A stretch of DNA of 64,000 nucleotides from Clostridia bacterium (GTDB taxonomy: Bacteria; Bacillota; Clostridia; Oscillospirales; Acutalibacteraceae): contig JAFSEF010000101.1 in NCBI GenBank assembly GCA_017435865.1, forward strand, positions 62,001 through 126,000. Direction: 5' to 3'. Shown here piece by piece: positions 1 to 8,337 of this stretch (its first letter is position 1; the number at the start of each line of letters is the position of its first letter). The notes below the pieces were generated by a model. It searched no databases, was not told where the DNA came from, and saw only the letters and a list, made by a program, of their open reading frames with translations. A program made the translations under genes and the position numbers.

Positions 1-252
1 GTAGGTATTGTTCAGACTGAATTCGGTTTCCATATCATCTACTTTGTCGCAGAAAACGACAGAGCAGATTGGGAACAGACAGTTGTTGATGCTCTTACCG
101 GAGAAAATGATGAAGCTTTCAACACAATGCTTGAAGGTGTTATTGAAGACAAGAGCAATGTTAAGGAAAGCTCCTTTAAAAACTATGCTTATAATCAGTC
201 CATCAAATTGATCGAAAAGATTTACGGTGGCACATATTTCACAGTTGATTAA
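1..252 (+). CDS. Parvulin-type peptidyl-prolyl isomerase/foldase, C-terminal fragment
   Basis: The reading frame is open from the first base of the window and ends in TAA, giving the last 83 residues of a longer protein. It opens with VQTEFGFHIIYF, the closing strand of a PpiC/parvulin rotamase domain (the usual form is V-x-T-x-x-G-[YF]-H-I-I), so the fragment starts at the very end of a parvulin domain. About 70 charged, helical residues follow. Proteins of this kind (PrsA/SurA-like) help secreted proteins fold outside the membrane. The N-terminus, and any signal peptide or lipobox, lies upstream of the window. The assignment rests on one motif. A strong terminator follows after 17 bases, so this is the last gene of its transcript. 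Confidence 0.7.
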   Translation, partial: VGIVQTEFGFHIIYFVAENDRADWEQTVVDALTGENDEAFNTMLEGVIEDKSNVKESSFKNYAYNQSIKLIEKIYGGTYFTVD

Positions 253-268
253 TTTTATATGTATCCAC

Positions 269-307
269 AAAAAGCCTGATTCCAATTTAACGGAATCAGG
301 CTTTTTT
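269..307. terminator. Bidirectional rho-independent terminator
   Basis: An 11-base-pair stem (AGCCTGATTCC with GGAATCAGGCT) has an A-tract on its left and a T-tract on its right. It can therefore serve both the foldase gene on the plus strand and the phosphopantetheinyl transferase operon ending on the minus strand. Confidence 0.93.
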
Positions 308-321
308 CAATTGCTTTAATC

Positions 322-975
322 TCAAATGTTTTTGTTCACTACGGAGAAGATGTATTGATTATCTTTGCTCAGTTGTGTAGTAATAAAGGAAAATCTGCTG
401 TCAGAACAATCGCAAGTCGCAGCGGTCAGATCAAACGAAACATCTCTGAGGTTTCTGAACGTTCTGCCAAGAGCAGTAAAGTAAGCTTCTTTCATGGTTC
501 TTACTCTCCAGTATCGTTCCATTTCTTCCCTGACATCACACACATCAAATCTGACGATATCTGCAAAAGAACGAACCGTGTTACCGTAAATATAATGAAT
601 CTCCGCTTCGTTCATTTCCTTCTGTGCCTGCATGAAACTGAATGGCTGTATACTTCTGCAATCAATTCCTATCGGAGTGCGGTCTGCAGCACAACACAGG
701 AAATTATCAGCAAGACTTAAACTGAAATAAGCTGAAAAATTACCCACAAGACATTGCTTATTGATGCCTGTCAGGATGTTAAAAGCAAATTTAGGAGCAT
801 CTGTTAATTCTGATAAGCACTCTCGTGCAAGAAATTCAAAACCAACCGCATTGCGTTGTTCTTCTTCAGATTGCATAGCAAGAATACGTTCACGCCTGGA
901 TGCAGACAAAAGGCTGAATGTTTCTTCAAAACACTCTTTATCAACAGCATCTATGTATATACTCTTACAAACCAT
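322..975 (-). CDS. 4'-phosphopantetheinyl transferase superfamily protein (Sfp-like, divergent)
   Basis: The 217-residue protein has the length and layout of Sfp-type transferases, which move phosphopantetheine from CoA to a serine of carrier proteins. The signature GID (in PIGIDCRSI, around residue 105) stands for the metal-binding G-[IV]-D-[IVL]-E motif, and TMKEAYFTALG near residue 160 matches the W-x-x-KEA-x-x-K-x-x-G motif. It is divergent: the acidic residue after GID is Cys-Arg, and the usual S-H before the first motif reads LSLAD. Activity is therefore uncertain. It starts 14 bases after the WYL regulator gene and is the last gene of a three-gene minus-strand unit. No carrier-protein or synthase gene is nearby. 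Confidence 0.72.
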   Translation of the reverse strand: MVCKSIYIDAVDKECFEETFSLLSASRRERILAMQSEEEQRNAVGFEFLARECLSELTDAPKFAFNILTGINKQCLVGNFSAYFSLSLADNFLCCAADRTPIGIDCRSIQPFSFMQAQKEMNEAEIHYIYGNTVRSFADIVRFDVCDVREEMERYWRVRTMKEAYFTALGRTFRNLRDVSFDLTAATCDCSDSRFSFITTQLSKDNQYIFSVVNKNI

Positions 976-989
976 AATTCAGATCCAAT

Positions 990-2006
990 CTAATTATTTT
1001 TCAAATGATTATAATTTCCGATTATACTGTTTGCCTTTGTGATAACCATTTCACGTAAAACATCAGGAAACATAACAGTAACAGCATCCCCAAACTGCAT
1101 GATATAAGAAACAAGACCATCTGTAACTGCAGCTGTAAATCGTACTTTGAATGTATTCTCATGCTCACCTTTCATCAGGTGCACATGTTCTCCGAATCGA
1201 TCAAGAATCTGTTCAAGAATATCCCCTTTGCATTCAAGTTCGACTACATCTGTATTACCGGTAAACATATTGAAAACCTTGCTGACGTAATCAGCAGAAT
1301 TGAACGCTGTTTTGTATTCACAGACTTCTTTAAACGGACGCACTTTTTCATCAGAAATTTCCACAGAGTGAATGCGGTCAATTCGCAGATGCATCAGATT
1401 ATTATATTTTGAATTATTACAGATCAGATAGTAATGATCGTTGGACCATATTAAAGCATACGGGCTCACAAAAAACGATTTGCATTCCCTGCGTGCTGTA
1501 TACTTATCACCCAACACTCGTTTTGCATACTGAAGATTGACTTTTTTCTCATTCTTGATAGCAGTATCCAATGCATCAATGGAATAGTAAATCTCCTCAT
1601 TTGTGCATTTCGGACGTGCATCAATATAAAGCTGATCTTTCAGCTTTTTTTCCTGATGAATACTTGCGAAACCGCCAATCTTCGATAATAAAGAGCGGGT
1701 CTTGGCAGGAGTAATGAAATCAGCTGCCTGAACAGCATCGGAGAGCAATCTGACTTCAGCAAGTTCAAAATCCCTGCTGCCGAGAAAAAAGCCTTTTTTC
1801 GGAGTTGTTGCACTGATAATATCCATACCGTATTCCCGCAGAATCGCAATGTCACTGTAAAGCGATTTGCGTTCTGCAGAAATACCGTTTTCTTCAAGAT
1901 AATCAATAATATCAGCTGAATTCAGCACATGATCATCATCAGAATACCTTTTGAATATGTCAGCAAGAACCAGTAATTTGATTTTTGCATTGGCATTACC
2001 TGCCAT
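990..2006 (-). CDS. WYL-domain transcriptional regulator with N-terminal HTH
   Basis: The N-terminal 70 residues form a winged helix-turn-helix of the HTH_11 type (DIIDYLEENGISAERKSLYSD), the usual start of YafY/DeoR-like WYL regulators. The middle region (NEKKVNLQYAKR and then SPYALIWSNDHYYLIC) is the WYL sensor domain, and the C-terminal 80 residues resemble the WCX extension. I chose the ATG at 2006 (MAGNANAK) because AGGTGA lies 5 bases before it; a GTG nine bases further upstream has no ribosome site. The gene starts 16 bases after the GH2 glycosidase stop, so the two are co-transcribed. A role in sensing a sugar or ligand linked to the glycosidase is inferred. Confidence 0.88.
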   Translation of the reverse strand: MAGNANAKIKLLVLADIFKRYSDDDHVLNSADIIDYLEENGISAERKSLYSDIAILREYGMDIISATTPKKGFFLGSRDFELAEVRLLSDAVQAADFITPAKTRSLLSKIGGFASIHQEKKLKDQLYIDARPKCTNEEIYYSIDALDTAIKNEKKVNLQYAKRVLGDKYTARRECKSFFVSPYALIWSNDHYYLICNNSKYNNLMHLRIDRIHSVEISDEKVRPFKEVCEYKTAFNSADYVSKVFNMFTGNTDVVELECKGDILEQILDRFGEHVHLMKGEHENTFKVRFTAAVTDGLVSYIMQFGDAVTVMFPDVLREMVITKANSIIGNYNHLKNN

Positions 2007-2021
2007 GAAGCTCACCTGCCC

Positions 2022-3770
2022 TTAATAATGCATCTGTGCATTGATTTCCTTGAGCATCTTCTCATCCAGTTTTACGATTTTTCTGTCGTATGTCAGAATG
2101 CCGTTGACTTCAAATTCAACGTCACTGACCTGTGTATAAACTGTTGCACAGAGACCGTGCTTGATAAGCGGAATGATTTGTGTCTTGAAAAGAAGCTTAT
2201 AAGCAGCAGAAAGCAGTTTTTCATTGGGATACATGATATAACCGAATGATTTCTTTTGATTCCATACATGCTTTTTGATGATTCTCGAATATCCACCGAA
2301 TTCACTCAGAACAAAGGGTCTGCCGTCACGTAACGGAAGCGTGACAGGAACTATATAACGATGAATACTGTTGAATTCAGGACCATGCTGGTCATGCCAT
2401 CCGCTTGCGTGATCAACAAATCTGCTCGGGTCATATTTCTTTACAGCGTGACCGATTTCATAGGCATCAAACTGTCCCCAACCTTCATTAAATGTAACCC
2501 AGCAACAAACTGATACACTATTGTACAAAGAGTCAATCATTTCGAAAAGTTCAGTTCGGAAGTTTTCTCTCCATTCAGGTTTTTCACGACTGAAAGCTTT
2601 GTATTTGTTATCTTTGACATGTCGCACATTGATATTCGGCAATACACCTGCAAGAAGCTGGCTGATCGGTCTGCCGCCGGAAATCATATCCTGCCATACA
2701 AGCATTCCGAGTCTGTCGCAATGATAATACCAACGGGCAGGTTCAACCTTGATATGCTTTCTGAGCATATTAAAGCCAAGTTCCTTCATCTTTGCAATGT
2801 CGTAAATCATGGCTTCATCAGTGGGAGGAGTCATGCCACCGTCGCACCAGTAGCCCTGGTCAAGCAGACCGTTGTGAAAATAAGGCTCGTTGTTCAGGCA
2901 AAGTCTGGGCAGACCATCCACAACTCTGATAGAGTGCTTGCGCATACCAAAATAGGACAAAACTGTATCAACTGCTTTGTCATTTTCGTATACAGTAATA
3001 CGAATGTCGTACAACTTAGGATTCTCAGGAGACCACAAATCATACTCTTCAAATGCAATTGAATCATCACTTTGAATTTCTTTTTCGACCAAAACCTGAT
3101 CCCCATCAATGATCTGAGCAACAATTTTGTCTGCACTACCATTCAACTTGGCATTGACCTTCAGACAATCATAATCAATATCGGGAAGCAGTTTAACTTT
3201 TTCAATGTAAGTTTTGCTGACACCTTCAAGCCATACTGTTTGCCAGATGCCGGATGTGCCCGTATACCAGAAACCATGTGATTCAAGAGCCTGTTTACCT
3301 CTTTGCTGCCAACCTTCATCCGTCGGGTCATACACAGCAACATGAAGAACATTTTCTCCGTCTGTCAGTTGGTCGGTTATATCGATATCAAAAGGAATAT
3401 AGCCTCCGATATGTTCGAAAACAAAAGTTTCATTAATATATACCTTACATTTCCAGTCGACAGCGCCGAAATGTAACAGTATGCGATCATTATTAATATT
3501 GTCATTTACAGAGAAAGTTTTGCGATACCAAAGAATCTCCGAGGGCTTTAATTGTTTACATACTCCGGACAACTGAGATTCATAAGCAAACGGAACAAGA
3601 ATATTGTTATTGAATTCATCGGGTATTTTATCAAGAGTCATTCCGATTGCATACTGGAAGACACCGTTCAGATTCTGCCAATTATCTCTTTGAAGCTGCG
3701 GACGCGGATAATCATTCAATGGGCAGTTTTTGTCAACATCATTGAAAAATTTTGTTTTAATGAGTTCCAT
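2022..3770 (-). CDS. Glycoside hydrolase family 2 protein
   Basis: The 582-residue protein has the GH2 order: a jelly-roll sugar-binding domain starting at YPRPQLQRDNWQNLNG, an immunoglobulin-like middle domain, and a TIM barrel from about residue 290. The acid/base glutamate is visible at E429 in TFNEGW, and the nucleophile is probably E490 in LSEFGGY. The barrel signatures RKHIKVEP and LGMLVWQD are intact. It is shorter than LacZ (about 1,020 residues) and close in size to beta-glucuronidase-type and clostridial GH2 enzymes. There is no signal peptide, so it probably acts on imported oligosaccharides; the substrate cannot be told. GGAGG lies 6 bases before the ATG. It heads the operon with the WYL regulator. 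Confidence 0.9.
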   Translation of the reverse strand: MELIKTKFFNDVDKNCPLNDYPRPQLQRDNWQNLNGVFQYAIGMTLDKIPDEFNNNILVPFAYESQLSGVCKQLKPSEILWYRKTFSVNDNINNDRILLHFGAVDWKCKVYINETFVFEHIGGYIPFDIDITDQLTDGENVLHVAVYDPTDEGWQQRGKQALESHGFWYTGTSGIWQTVWLEGVSKTYIEKVKLLPDIDYDCLKVNAKLNGSADKIVAQIIDGDQVLVEKEIQSDDSIAFEEYDLWSPENPKLYDIRITVYENDKAVDTVLSYFGMRKHSIRVVDGLPRLCLNNEPYFHNGLLDQGYWCDGGMTPPTDEAMIYDIAKMKELGFNMLRKHIKVEPARWYYHCDRLGMLVWQDMISGGRPISQLLAGVLPNINVRHVKDNKYKAFSREKPEWRENFRTELFEMIDSLYNSVSVCCWVTFNEGWGQFDAYEIGHAVKKYDPSRFVDHASGWHDQHGPEFNSIHRYIVPVTLPLRDGRPFVLSEFGGYSRIIKKHVWNQKKSFGYIMYPNEKLLSAAYKLLFKTQIIPLIKHGLCATVYTQVSDVEFEVNGILTYDRKIVKLDEKMLKEINAQMHY

Positions 3771-3798
3771 AATATTCCTCCAAGAATGTAATATTTAT

Positions 3799-3827
3799 AT
3801 TGTAATAGATTTCAATAAAAAAGTAAA
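3799..3827 (-). promoter_or_regulatory. Sigma-A-type promoter of the GH2 operon
   Basis: On the minus strand TTTACT (3827-3822) and TACAAT (3804-3799) are separated by 17 bases. The -35 block sits in a 13-base string, ATTTACTTTTTTA, that also occurs in two other promoters of this window. Confidence 0.72.
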
Positions 3828-3838
3828 TATCTTTTTTA

Positions 3839-3867
3839 TTGACAATTCTTAATAAATCGCTTATAAT
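3839..3867 (+). promoter_or_regulatory. Sigma-A promoter of the FMN-riboswitch/ribU transcript
   Basis: TTGACA (3839-3844) and TATAAT (3862-3867) are both perfect consensus with a 17-base spacer. The predicted start of transcription is right at the 5' edge of the riboswitch. Confidence 0.93.
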
Positions 3868-3873
3868 GAATAT

Positions 3874-3976
<103 letters not shown>

Positions 3977-3990
3977 TTTTGTTTTTCATT

Positions 3991-4014
3991 GTCCCGTTTT
4001 AGGGACTTTTTTTT
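3991..4014 (+). terminator. Expression-platform terminator of the FMN riboswitch
   Basis: A short stem, GTCCC / GGGAC with a GTTTTA loop, is followed by eight T. It lies between the aptamer and the ribU ribosome site, the place expected for FMN-dependent termination. The stem is short, so an overlapping longer pairing is possible. Confidence 0.8.
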
Positions 4015-4043
4015 GTTTTATGACACAATTTTGGAGGTTAAGA

Positions 4044-4607
4044 ATGAATACCAAACGATCTAACATCATCAAAACCGTAGAACTTGCTATGCTTGTTGCA
4101 CTATCAGTGGTGCTTATGCTTGTTGTTCGTTTTCCTTTGATTCCGACTGCTTCTTTTTTGGAATACGATATGGGCGATGTGCCTGTTCTGATTTCCAGTT
4201 TTCTGTTCGGACCGATTCATGGGTTTGTCGTGCTGGTTATTGAATCATTGATTCAGGCATTGACTGTCAGTTCTTCTTCCGGTTGGGTGGGATTTGTTAT
4301 GCATGTTTGCTCTTCCGGCGTATTTATCATTGCTGCAAGCCTTATATATAAGAAATTGAAATCTGTAAAAGGTCTCATTATCGGTGTTATTGTAGGTAGT
4401 GTTGTTATGACCTTGATGATGATTCCGTTGAATCTGATCTTTACAGTTCATTTTCTCGGCACGCCCAGAGAAGTAGTTGTTGATATGCTCATTCCTGCAA
4501 TCATTCCTTTCAATTTATTCAAAGCTGTGCTTAATTCCGTTGTATCTGCAATCACCTTTGTTCCGCTGCAGAAAATTTTGATAAAATCAAAGCTTCTTCC
4601 ACAGTAA
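4044..4607 (+). CDS. ribU: Riboflavin ECF transporter substrate-binding (S) component
   Basis: The 187-residue protein is very hydrophobic, with about six membrane segments as in ECF S components. SFLEYDMGDVPVLISSFLFGP is the RibU-type segment (family form: E-Y-D-x-x-D-[VI]-P). It captures riboflavin outside the cell and works with the shared energising module EcfAA'T, which is not in this window. I chose the ATG at 4044 because GGAGG lies 9 bases before it; an earlier in-frame ATG at 4020 has no ribosome site and sits just after the terminator. The FMN riboswitch directly upstream independently supports a riboflavin role. Confidence 0.93.
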   Translation: MNTKRSNIIKTVELAMLVALSVVLMLVVRFPLIPTASFLEYDMGDVPVLISSFLFGPIHGFVVLVIESLIQALTVSSSSGWVGFVMHVCSSGVFIIAASLIYKKLKSVKGLIIGVIVGSVVMTLMMIPLNLIFTVHFLGTPREVVVDMLIPAIIPFNLFKAVLNSVVSAITFVPLQKILIKSKLLPQ

Positions 4608-4631
4608 AGACAAAATTATTCCAAAAAGCTA

Positions 4632-4660
4632 TTGACAATTTGCATAAAATGTTATATTAT
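4632..4660 (+). promoter_or_regulatory. Sigma-A promoter of the SAM-riboswitch/metK transcript
   Basis: TTGACA (4632-4637) and TATTAT (4655-4660) with a 17-base spacer lie about 20 bases before the riboswitch. Confidence 0.82.
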
Positions 4661-4681
4661 GTTTTGGCAATAGTAAATAAA

Positions 4682-4776
4682 CTTATAAAGAGTGGTGGAG
4701 GGAACGGCCCTGTGAAACCCGGCAACCTGCAATGGCCTTGTAAGGTGCCAAATCCGACGGTTCGACCGAGAGATAA
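4682..4776 (+). promoter_or_regulatory. SAM-I riboswitch (S-box)
   Basis: The S-box blocks are present in order: CTTATAAAGAG, GGTGGAGGGAACGGCCC, TGTGAAACCCGGCAACC, AAGGTGCCAAATCC and the closing GAGAGATAAG, which pairs with the opening CTTAT. The RNA binds S-adenosylmethionine and normally turns off methionine and SAM genes. The terminator just downstream and metK after it fit the standard arrangement. Confidence 0.97.
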
Positions 4777-4780
4777 GTAC

Positions 4781-4810
4781 AAAAGCTCACGGTAACCGTG
4801 AGCTTTTTTT
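4781..4810 (+). terminator. Expression-platform terminator of the SAM riboswitch
   Basis: An almost perfect palindrome (AGCTCACGGT / ACCGTGAGCT) is followed by seven T, a few bases after the aptamer and 18 bases before the metK start. Confidence 0.92.
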
Positions 4811-4827
4811 ATGGAGGAAATCAAATA

Positions 4828-6009
4828 ATGGCAAAACACTTTTTTACTTCTGAATCCGTAACGGAAGGACATCCCGATAAAATCTGTGATCAGATTTCGG
4901 ATGCCGTTCTTGATGCAATGCTTGAACAGGATCCTCAATCCCGTGTCGCCTGTGAAACCGTCTGTACAACCGGTATGACGATGCTTATGGGTGAAATTAC
5001 CACCACTGCTGTGGTTGACATTCCTGCAATTGCTCGTGAAGTTATATGTGACATCGGTTTTGACTGCCCCGAAGCCGGTTTTGATGGTCATAATTGCGCA
5101 ATTCTTACAACGCTTGACAAACAGTCCCCTGACATCGCTATGGGCGTTGACCGTTCACTTGAACTGAAAGACGGAAATGAAGATGCTTATAATCTTCACG
5201 GTGCAGGTGACCAGGGTATGATGTTTGGTTATGCATGCAATGAAACTGAAGAACTCATGCCGCTTCCTATTTCTCTTGCTCATAAACTTGCAAAGAAATT
5301 GAGTGAAGTCAGAAAAGACGGTACACTCAATTATCTGCTCCCTGACGGAAAAACGCAGGTCACAGTCGAATATGATGATAACAAACCGATCAGAGTTGAC
5401 ACGGTTGTTGTTTCTACGCAGCATCTTGCAAGTGCCGGCCTTGAGCAGATTCGTAAAGATATAATTGAATATGTCATCACACCTGTGATCGACGCTGCAT
5501 TGCTCGATTCGAATACAAAATTCTTTGTGAATCCTACCGGTCGTTTTGTTATTGGTGGCCCTGTGGGTGACTCAGGACTTACCGGCAGAAAGATTATCGT
5601 TGACACATATGGCGGATATGCTGCACATGGCGGCGGTGCATTTTCGGGTAAGGATCCGACGAAGGTCGACAGATCTGCTGCATATGCTGCAAGATATGTA
5701 GCCAAGAACATTGTCGCTGCCGGTCTTGCTGAAAAGTGTCAGGTCGAACTCGCATATGCTATCGGCGTTGCAAATCCTGTATCTGTATTGGTTGATACAC
5801 AGGGTACAGGAAAATATTGCGATGAAAAGTTATCAGAAGCTGTTACAAAAGTCTTCGATTTGCGTCCTGCTGCAATTATCGACAAATTGCAGCTTCGCAA
5901 GCCGATTTACAGACAGCTTGCTGCATACGGTCACTTAGGCAGACCAGATCTTGATCTGACCTGGGAAAAGACCGACAAAGTGGAAGAATTACTTGCTACA
6001 CTGAACTGA
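4828..6009 (+). CDS. metK: S-adenosylmethionine synthetase
   Basis: The 393-residue protein makes S-adenosylmethionine from methionine and ATP in the cytoplasm. The N-terminus [21 protein letters not shown] is the strongly conserved MetK start, with the ATP-contacting histidine in [17 protein letters not shown] and the phosphate-loop signature [16 protein letters not shown] are intact. Length matches the family (about 385-400). GGAGG lies 10 bases before the ATG. An in-frame GTG at 4798 falls inside the terminator stem and was not used. It is a single-gene transcript under the SAM riboswitch. Confidence 0.99.
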   Translation: MAKHFFTSESVTEGHPDKICDQISDAVLDAMLEQDPQSRVACETVCTTGMTMLMGEITTTAVVDIPAIAREVICDIGFDCPEAGFDGHNCAILTTLDKQSPDIAMGVDRSLELKDGNEDAYNLHGAGDQGMMFGYACNETEELMPLPISLAHKLAKKLSEVRKDGTLNYLLPDGKTQVTVEYDDNKPIRVDTVVVSTQHLASAGLEQIRKDIIEYVITPVIDAALLDSNTKFFVNPTGRFVIGGPVGDSGLTGRKIIVDTYGGYAAHGGGAFSGKDPTKVDRSAAYAARYVAKNIVAAGLAEKCQVELAYAIGVANPVSVLVDTQGTGKYCDEKLSEAVTKVFDLRPAAIIDKLQLRKPIYRQLAAYGHLGRPDLDLTWEKTDKVEELLATLN

Positions 6010-6020
6010 ATTATAATTCA

Positions 6021-6062
6021 AAGAACCGTACACAGAATGATGAGTGTACGGTTCCTTTTTTT
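6021..6062. terminator. Bidirectional terminator between metK and the DUF378 gene
   Basis: A stem (GAACCGTACAC with GTGTACGGTTC) is followed by seven T on the plus strand. The two convergent genes end on either side of it. Confidence 0.9.
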
Positions 6063-6063
6063 G

Positions 6064-6285
6064 TTATTCTTCTGTCGATGTGTTTGTTGCAAGAACTTCA
6101 TTTTCTCTGAACAACAAAGATACACACCAAATACCTGCAAGTGCAACGATCGTATAAATAATGCGGCTGACAATGGCACCCTGTCCGCCAAAGAGCCAAC
6201 CGACAATATCAAATTGGAACAAACCGATAGCACCCCAGTTTGCTGCACCAATGATGACCAAAACAAGTGCAATTCTGTCAATCAT
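6064..6285 (-). CDS. DUF378 small membrane protein
   Basis: The 73-residue protein has two membrane segments. IGAANWGAIGLFQFDIV matches the conserved block of the DUF378 (YuzA-like) family, which has no established function. I used the ATG at 6285, which has AGGAGA 9 bases before it; a GTG three codons earlier touches the ribosome site directly. It stands alone on the minus strand and shares a terminator with metK. Confidence 0.85.
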   Translation of the reverse strand: MIDRIALVLVIIGAANWGAIGLFQFDIVGWLFGGQGAIVSRIIYTIVALAGIWCVSLLFRENEVLATNTSTEE

Positions 6286-6357
6286 GATAATCACTCTCCT
6301 TTTTCGCTGATAGTATTTGCAAAGTTCAAAAAGATATGCAATTATTTAAAAAAAATG

Positions 6358-6386
6358 TTGTAACTTATTTTTATATATGTTAAAAT
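6358..6386 (+). promoter_or_regulatory. Sigma-A-type promoter before the GDPD gene
   Basis: TTGTAA (6358-6363) and TAAAAT (6381-6386) with a 17-base spacer lie 26 bases before the coding start. Confidence 0.65.
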
Positions 6387-6411
6387 AAATATTTATTAAG
6401 GAGGTATGAAT

Positions 6412-7131
6412 ATGGATACCATAAAAATCACTCATAAAGATACTCTCATTGTTGCACATCGCGGTTTAAGCGGAATTGAGGCCGAAAATTCAAATGCTGC
6501 TTTTGTGGCGGCAGGCAACCGGAGTTATTTCGGAATTGAAACAGACGTACACAAGACCAAGGACGGAAAATATATCTGTACCCATGATGATAACGCAAAG
6601 CGTGTAACAGGTAAAGACCTGATTATTGAAGAAACTGACTTTGACACACTGCGTTCGATGCATCTCGCAGACCGTGATGTCGGCTACAACAGAGCTGATC
6701 TTATTATGCCTTCACTTTCAGAATACATTCTGACCTGCAAAAGATATAACAAGATTGCAGTATTGGAACTTAAAAACAGATTCGAGAAGGATGACATTGC
6801 TGAAATATGCTCTGTTATCACCGAACTTGGTTACATAGAAAACGTTATTTTTATTTCTTTTTGTTTTGATAATCTTGTATATGTCAGAGAGATTATTCCG
6901 GAACAGACAGTACAATTCCTGACTGAGGAATATACAGAGGATCTTCCTGAGCTTCTTGAAAAACACAATTTTGACCTTGATATTGAATATGACAAGTTAA
7001 ACAAAGATAATATTGCTCTGTTACATTCAAAAGGCATCAAAGTAAACTGCTGGACCTGTGACGACAAAGAAACAGCAGATACATTGATTTCTTACGGTGT
7101 TGATTATATAACCACAAACATTCTTGAATAA
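6412..7131 (+). CDS. Glycerophosphodiester phosphodiesterase
   Basis: The 239-residue protein has the GDPD TIM-barrel signature: VAHRGLSGIEAENSNAAF near the start, then GIETDVHKTKDG and THDD, which carry the catalytic histidines and metal-binding acidic residues. It splits glycerophosphodiesters from phospholipid breakdown into glycerol-3-phosphate and an alcohol. There is no signal peptide, so it acts in the cytoplasm, and its length matches bacterial UgpQ-type enzymes. Three ATGs occur close together; the one at 6412 has the best spacing (7 bases) from AAGGAGG. The aminotransferase gene follows 15 bases later. Confidence 0.94.
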   Translation: MDTIKITHKDTLIVAHRGLSGIEAENSNAAFVAAGNRSYFGIETDVHKTKDGKYICTHDDNAKRVTGKDLIIEETDFDTLRSMHLADRDVGYNRADLIMPSLSEYILTCKRYNKIAVLELKNRFEKDDIAEICSVITELGYIENVIFISFCFDNLVYVREIIPEQTVQFLTEEYTEDLPELLEKHNFDLDIEYDKLNKDNIALLHSKGIKVNCWTCDDKETADTLISYGVDYITTNILE

Positions 7132-7146
7132 AAAGAGGTAATTAAA

Positions 7147-8337
7147 GTGATTAATGCTTCAATGATGAATCTCGGTCAGCAAAGATCGGTGATCCGTGAA
7201 ATTTTTGAATATGCAAAAAAAAGAGGTGCCGAAATCGGTTCTGAAAATGTACTTGACTTCAGCATCGGCAATCCGAGTGTGCCCGCACCGGATTCTGTAA
7301 ACGATACAATCCGCAGATTGTTAAATGAAACTGACTCAGTACTTTTGCATGGATATACTTCTGCACAGGGTGATGCAAATGTACGCAAAGCCATGGCTGA
7401 TTACTCAAACAAAACGTATGGAATTACAACCACAGCTGATGACTACTATATGACCGTCGGTGCTGCTGCATCTCTTGTTATCACAATGAAAGCCATTGTA
7501 CTTCCTGAAGACGAGATTATCACTTTTGCACCGTTTTTCCCCGAGTACCGTGTTTTTGCAGAAGGATGCGGCGCAAAACTGGTACCTGTAATGTCCATTG
7601 AGGGAACTTTGCAGGCTGACACAGTTGCCATGGAAGAAGCAATCAATGAACACACCAAGGCAATCCTGATTAACTCCCCTAACAATCCATCCGGTGTTGT
7701 GCTGAGTAGTGAGACTCTTATAAAAATTGCTGACATTCTCAAAAGAAAGAGTGATGAATACGGACATCCGATCTATCTGATCGCTGATGAACCGTATCGT
7801 GAGCTTGTCTATGACGATGAACAGGTTCCCTGCATTCTGAACTATTATGACAATAGTTTTGTCTGTTATTCATTCAGTAAATCATTATCACTGCCCGGCG
7901 AAAGAATCGGATATATCCTCGTTTCACCAAAAATGCAGGACAACAGAGAGGTCTATGCTGCAGTATGCGGTGCCGGCAGAGTTCTTGGTTATGTATGTGC
8001 ACCTGCACTGTTCCAGTTTGTAGCAGCAGAATGTATTGGCCAGACAGCGGATATTTCCATTTACAAAAGAAACCGTGATTTGCTTGTTAACAGTCTTACT
8101 GAATACGGATTTGATTGCGTTCGTCCTGATGGCGCTTTTTATCTTTTCATGAAGACACCTGAGGCAGATGCATCCGCTTTCTGTGAAAAAGCCAAAAAGT
8201 TTGAATTGCTTCTTGTCCCTGCTGATTCATTCGGTTGTCCGGGATATGTTCGTATTGCTTATTGCGTGCAGACAGAACAGATTGAACGTGCATTACCTGC
8301 ATTTAAAGCACTTGCCAAGGAGTACGGCTTATGCTGA
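7147..8337 (+). CDS. Class I PLP-dependent aminotransferase
   Basis: The 396-residue protein has the fold-type I aminotransferase pattern: FSIGNPSVPAPD near residue 40, the asparagine in NSPNNPSG, and the PLP-binding lysine in YSFSKSLSLPGERIGY. It belongs to the aspartate/aromatic aminotransferase group, but the amino acid used cannot be told. The start is GTG, with AGAGGT 7 bases before it. Its end overlaps the next gene by 7 bases, so translation is probably coupled. Confidence 0.9.
   Translation: MINASMMNLGQQRSVIREIFEYAKKRGAEIGSENVLDFSIGNPSVPAPDSVNDTIRRLLNETDSVLLHGYTSAQGDANVRKAMADYSNKTYGITTTADDYYMTVGAAASLVITMKAIVLPEDEIITFAPFFPEYRVFAEGCGAKLVPVMSIEGTLQADTVAMEEAINEHTKAILINSPNNPSGVVLSSETLIKIADILKRKSDEYGHPIYLIADEPYRELVYDDEQVPCILNYYDNSFVCYSFSKSLSLPGERIGYILVSPKMQDNREVYAAVCGAGRVLGYVCAPALFQFVAAECIGQTADISIYKRNRDLLVNSLTEYGFDCVRPDGAFYLFMKTPEADASAFCEKAKKFELLLVPADSFGCPGYVRIAYCVQTEQIERALPAFKALAKEYGLC

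Noticed and set aside
4798..4827. An upstream GTG start for metK
   Set aside because: It lies within the terminator stem of the SAM riboswitch and would add residues absent from MetK proteins. The ATG at 4828 has GGAGG upstream.
4657..5091. A minus-strand frame across the SAM riboswitch and the start of metK
   Set aside because: It crosses a clear riboswitch and a clear coding start on the other strand, with no domain or ribosome site.
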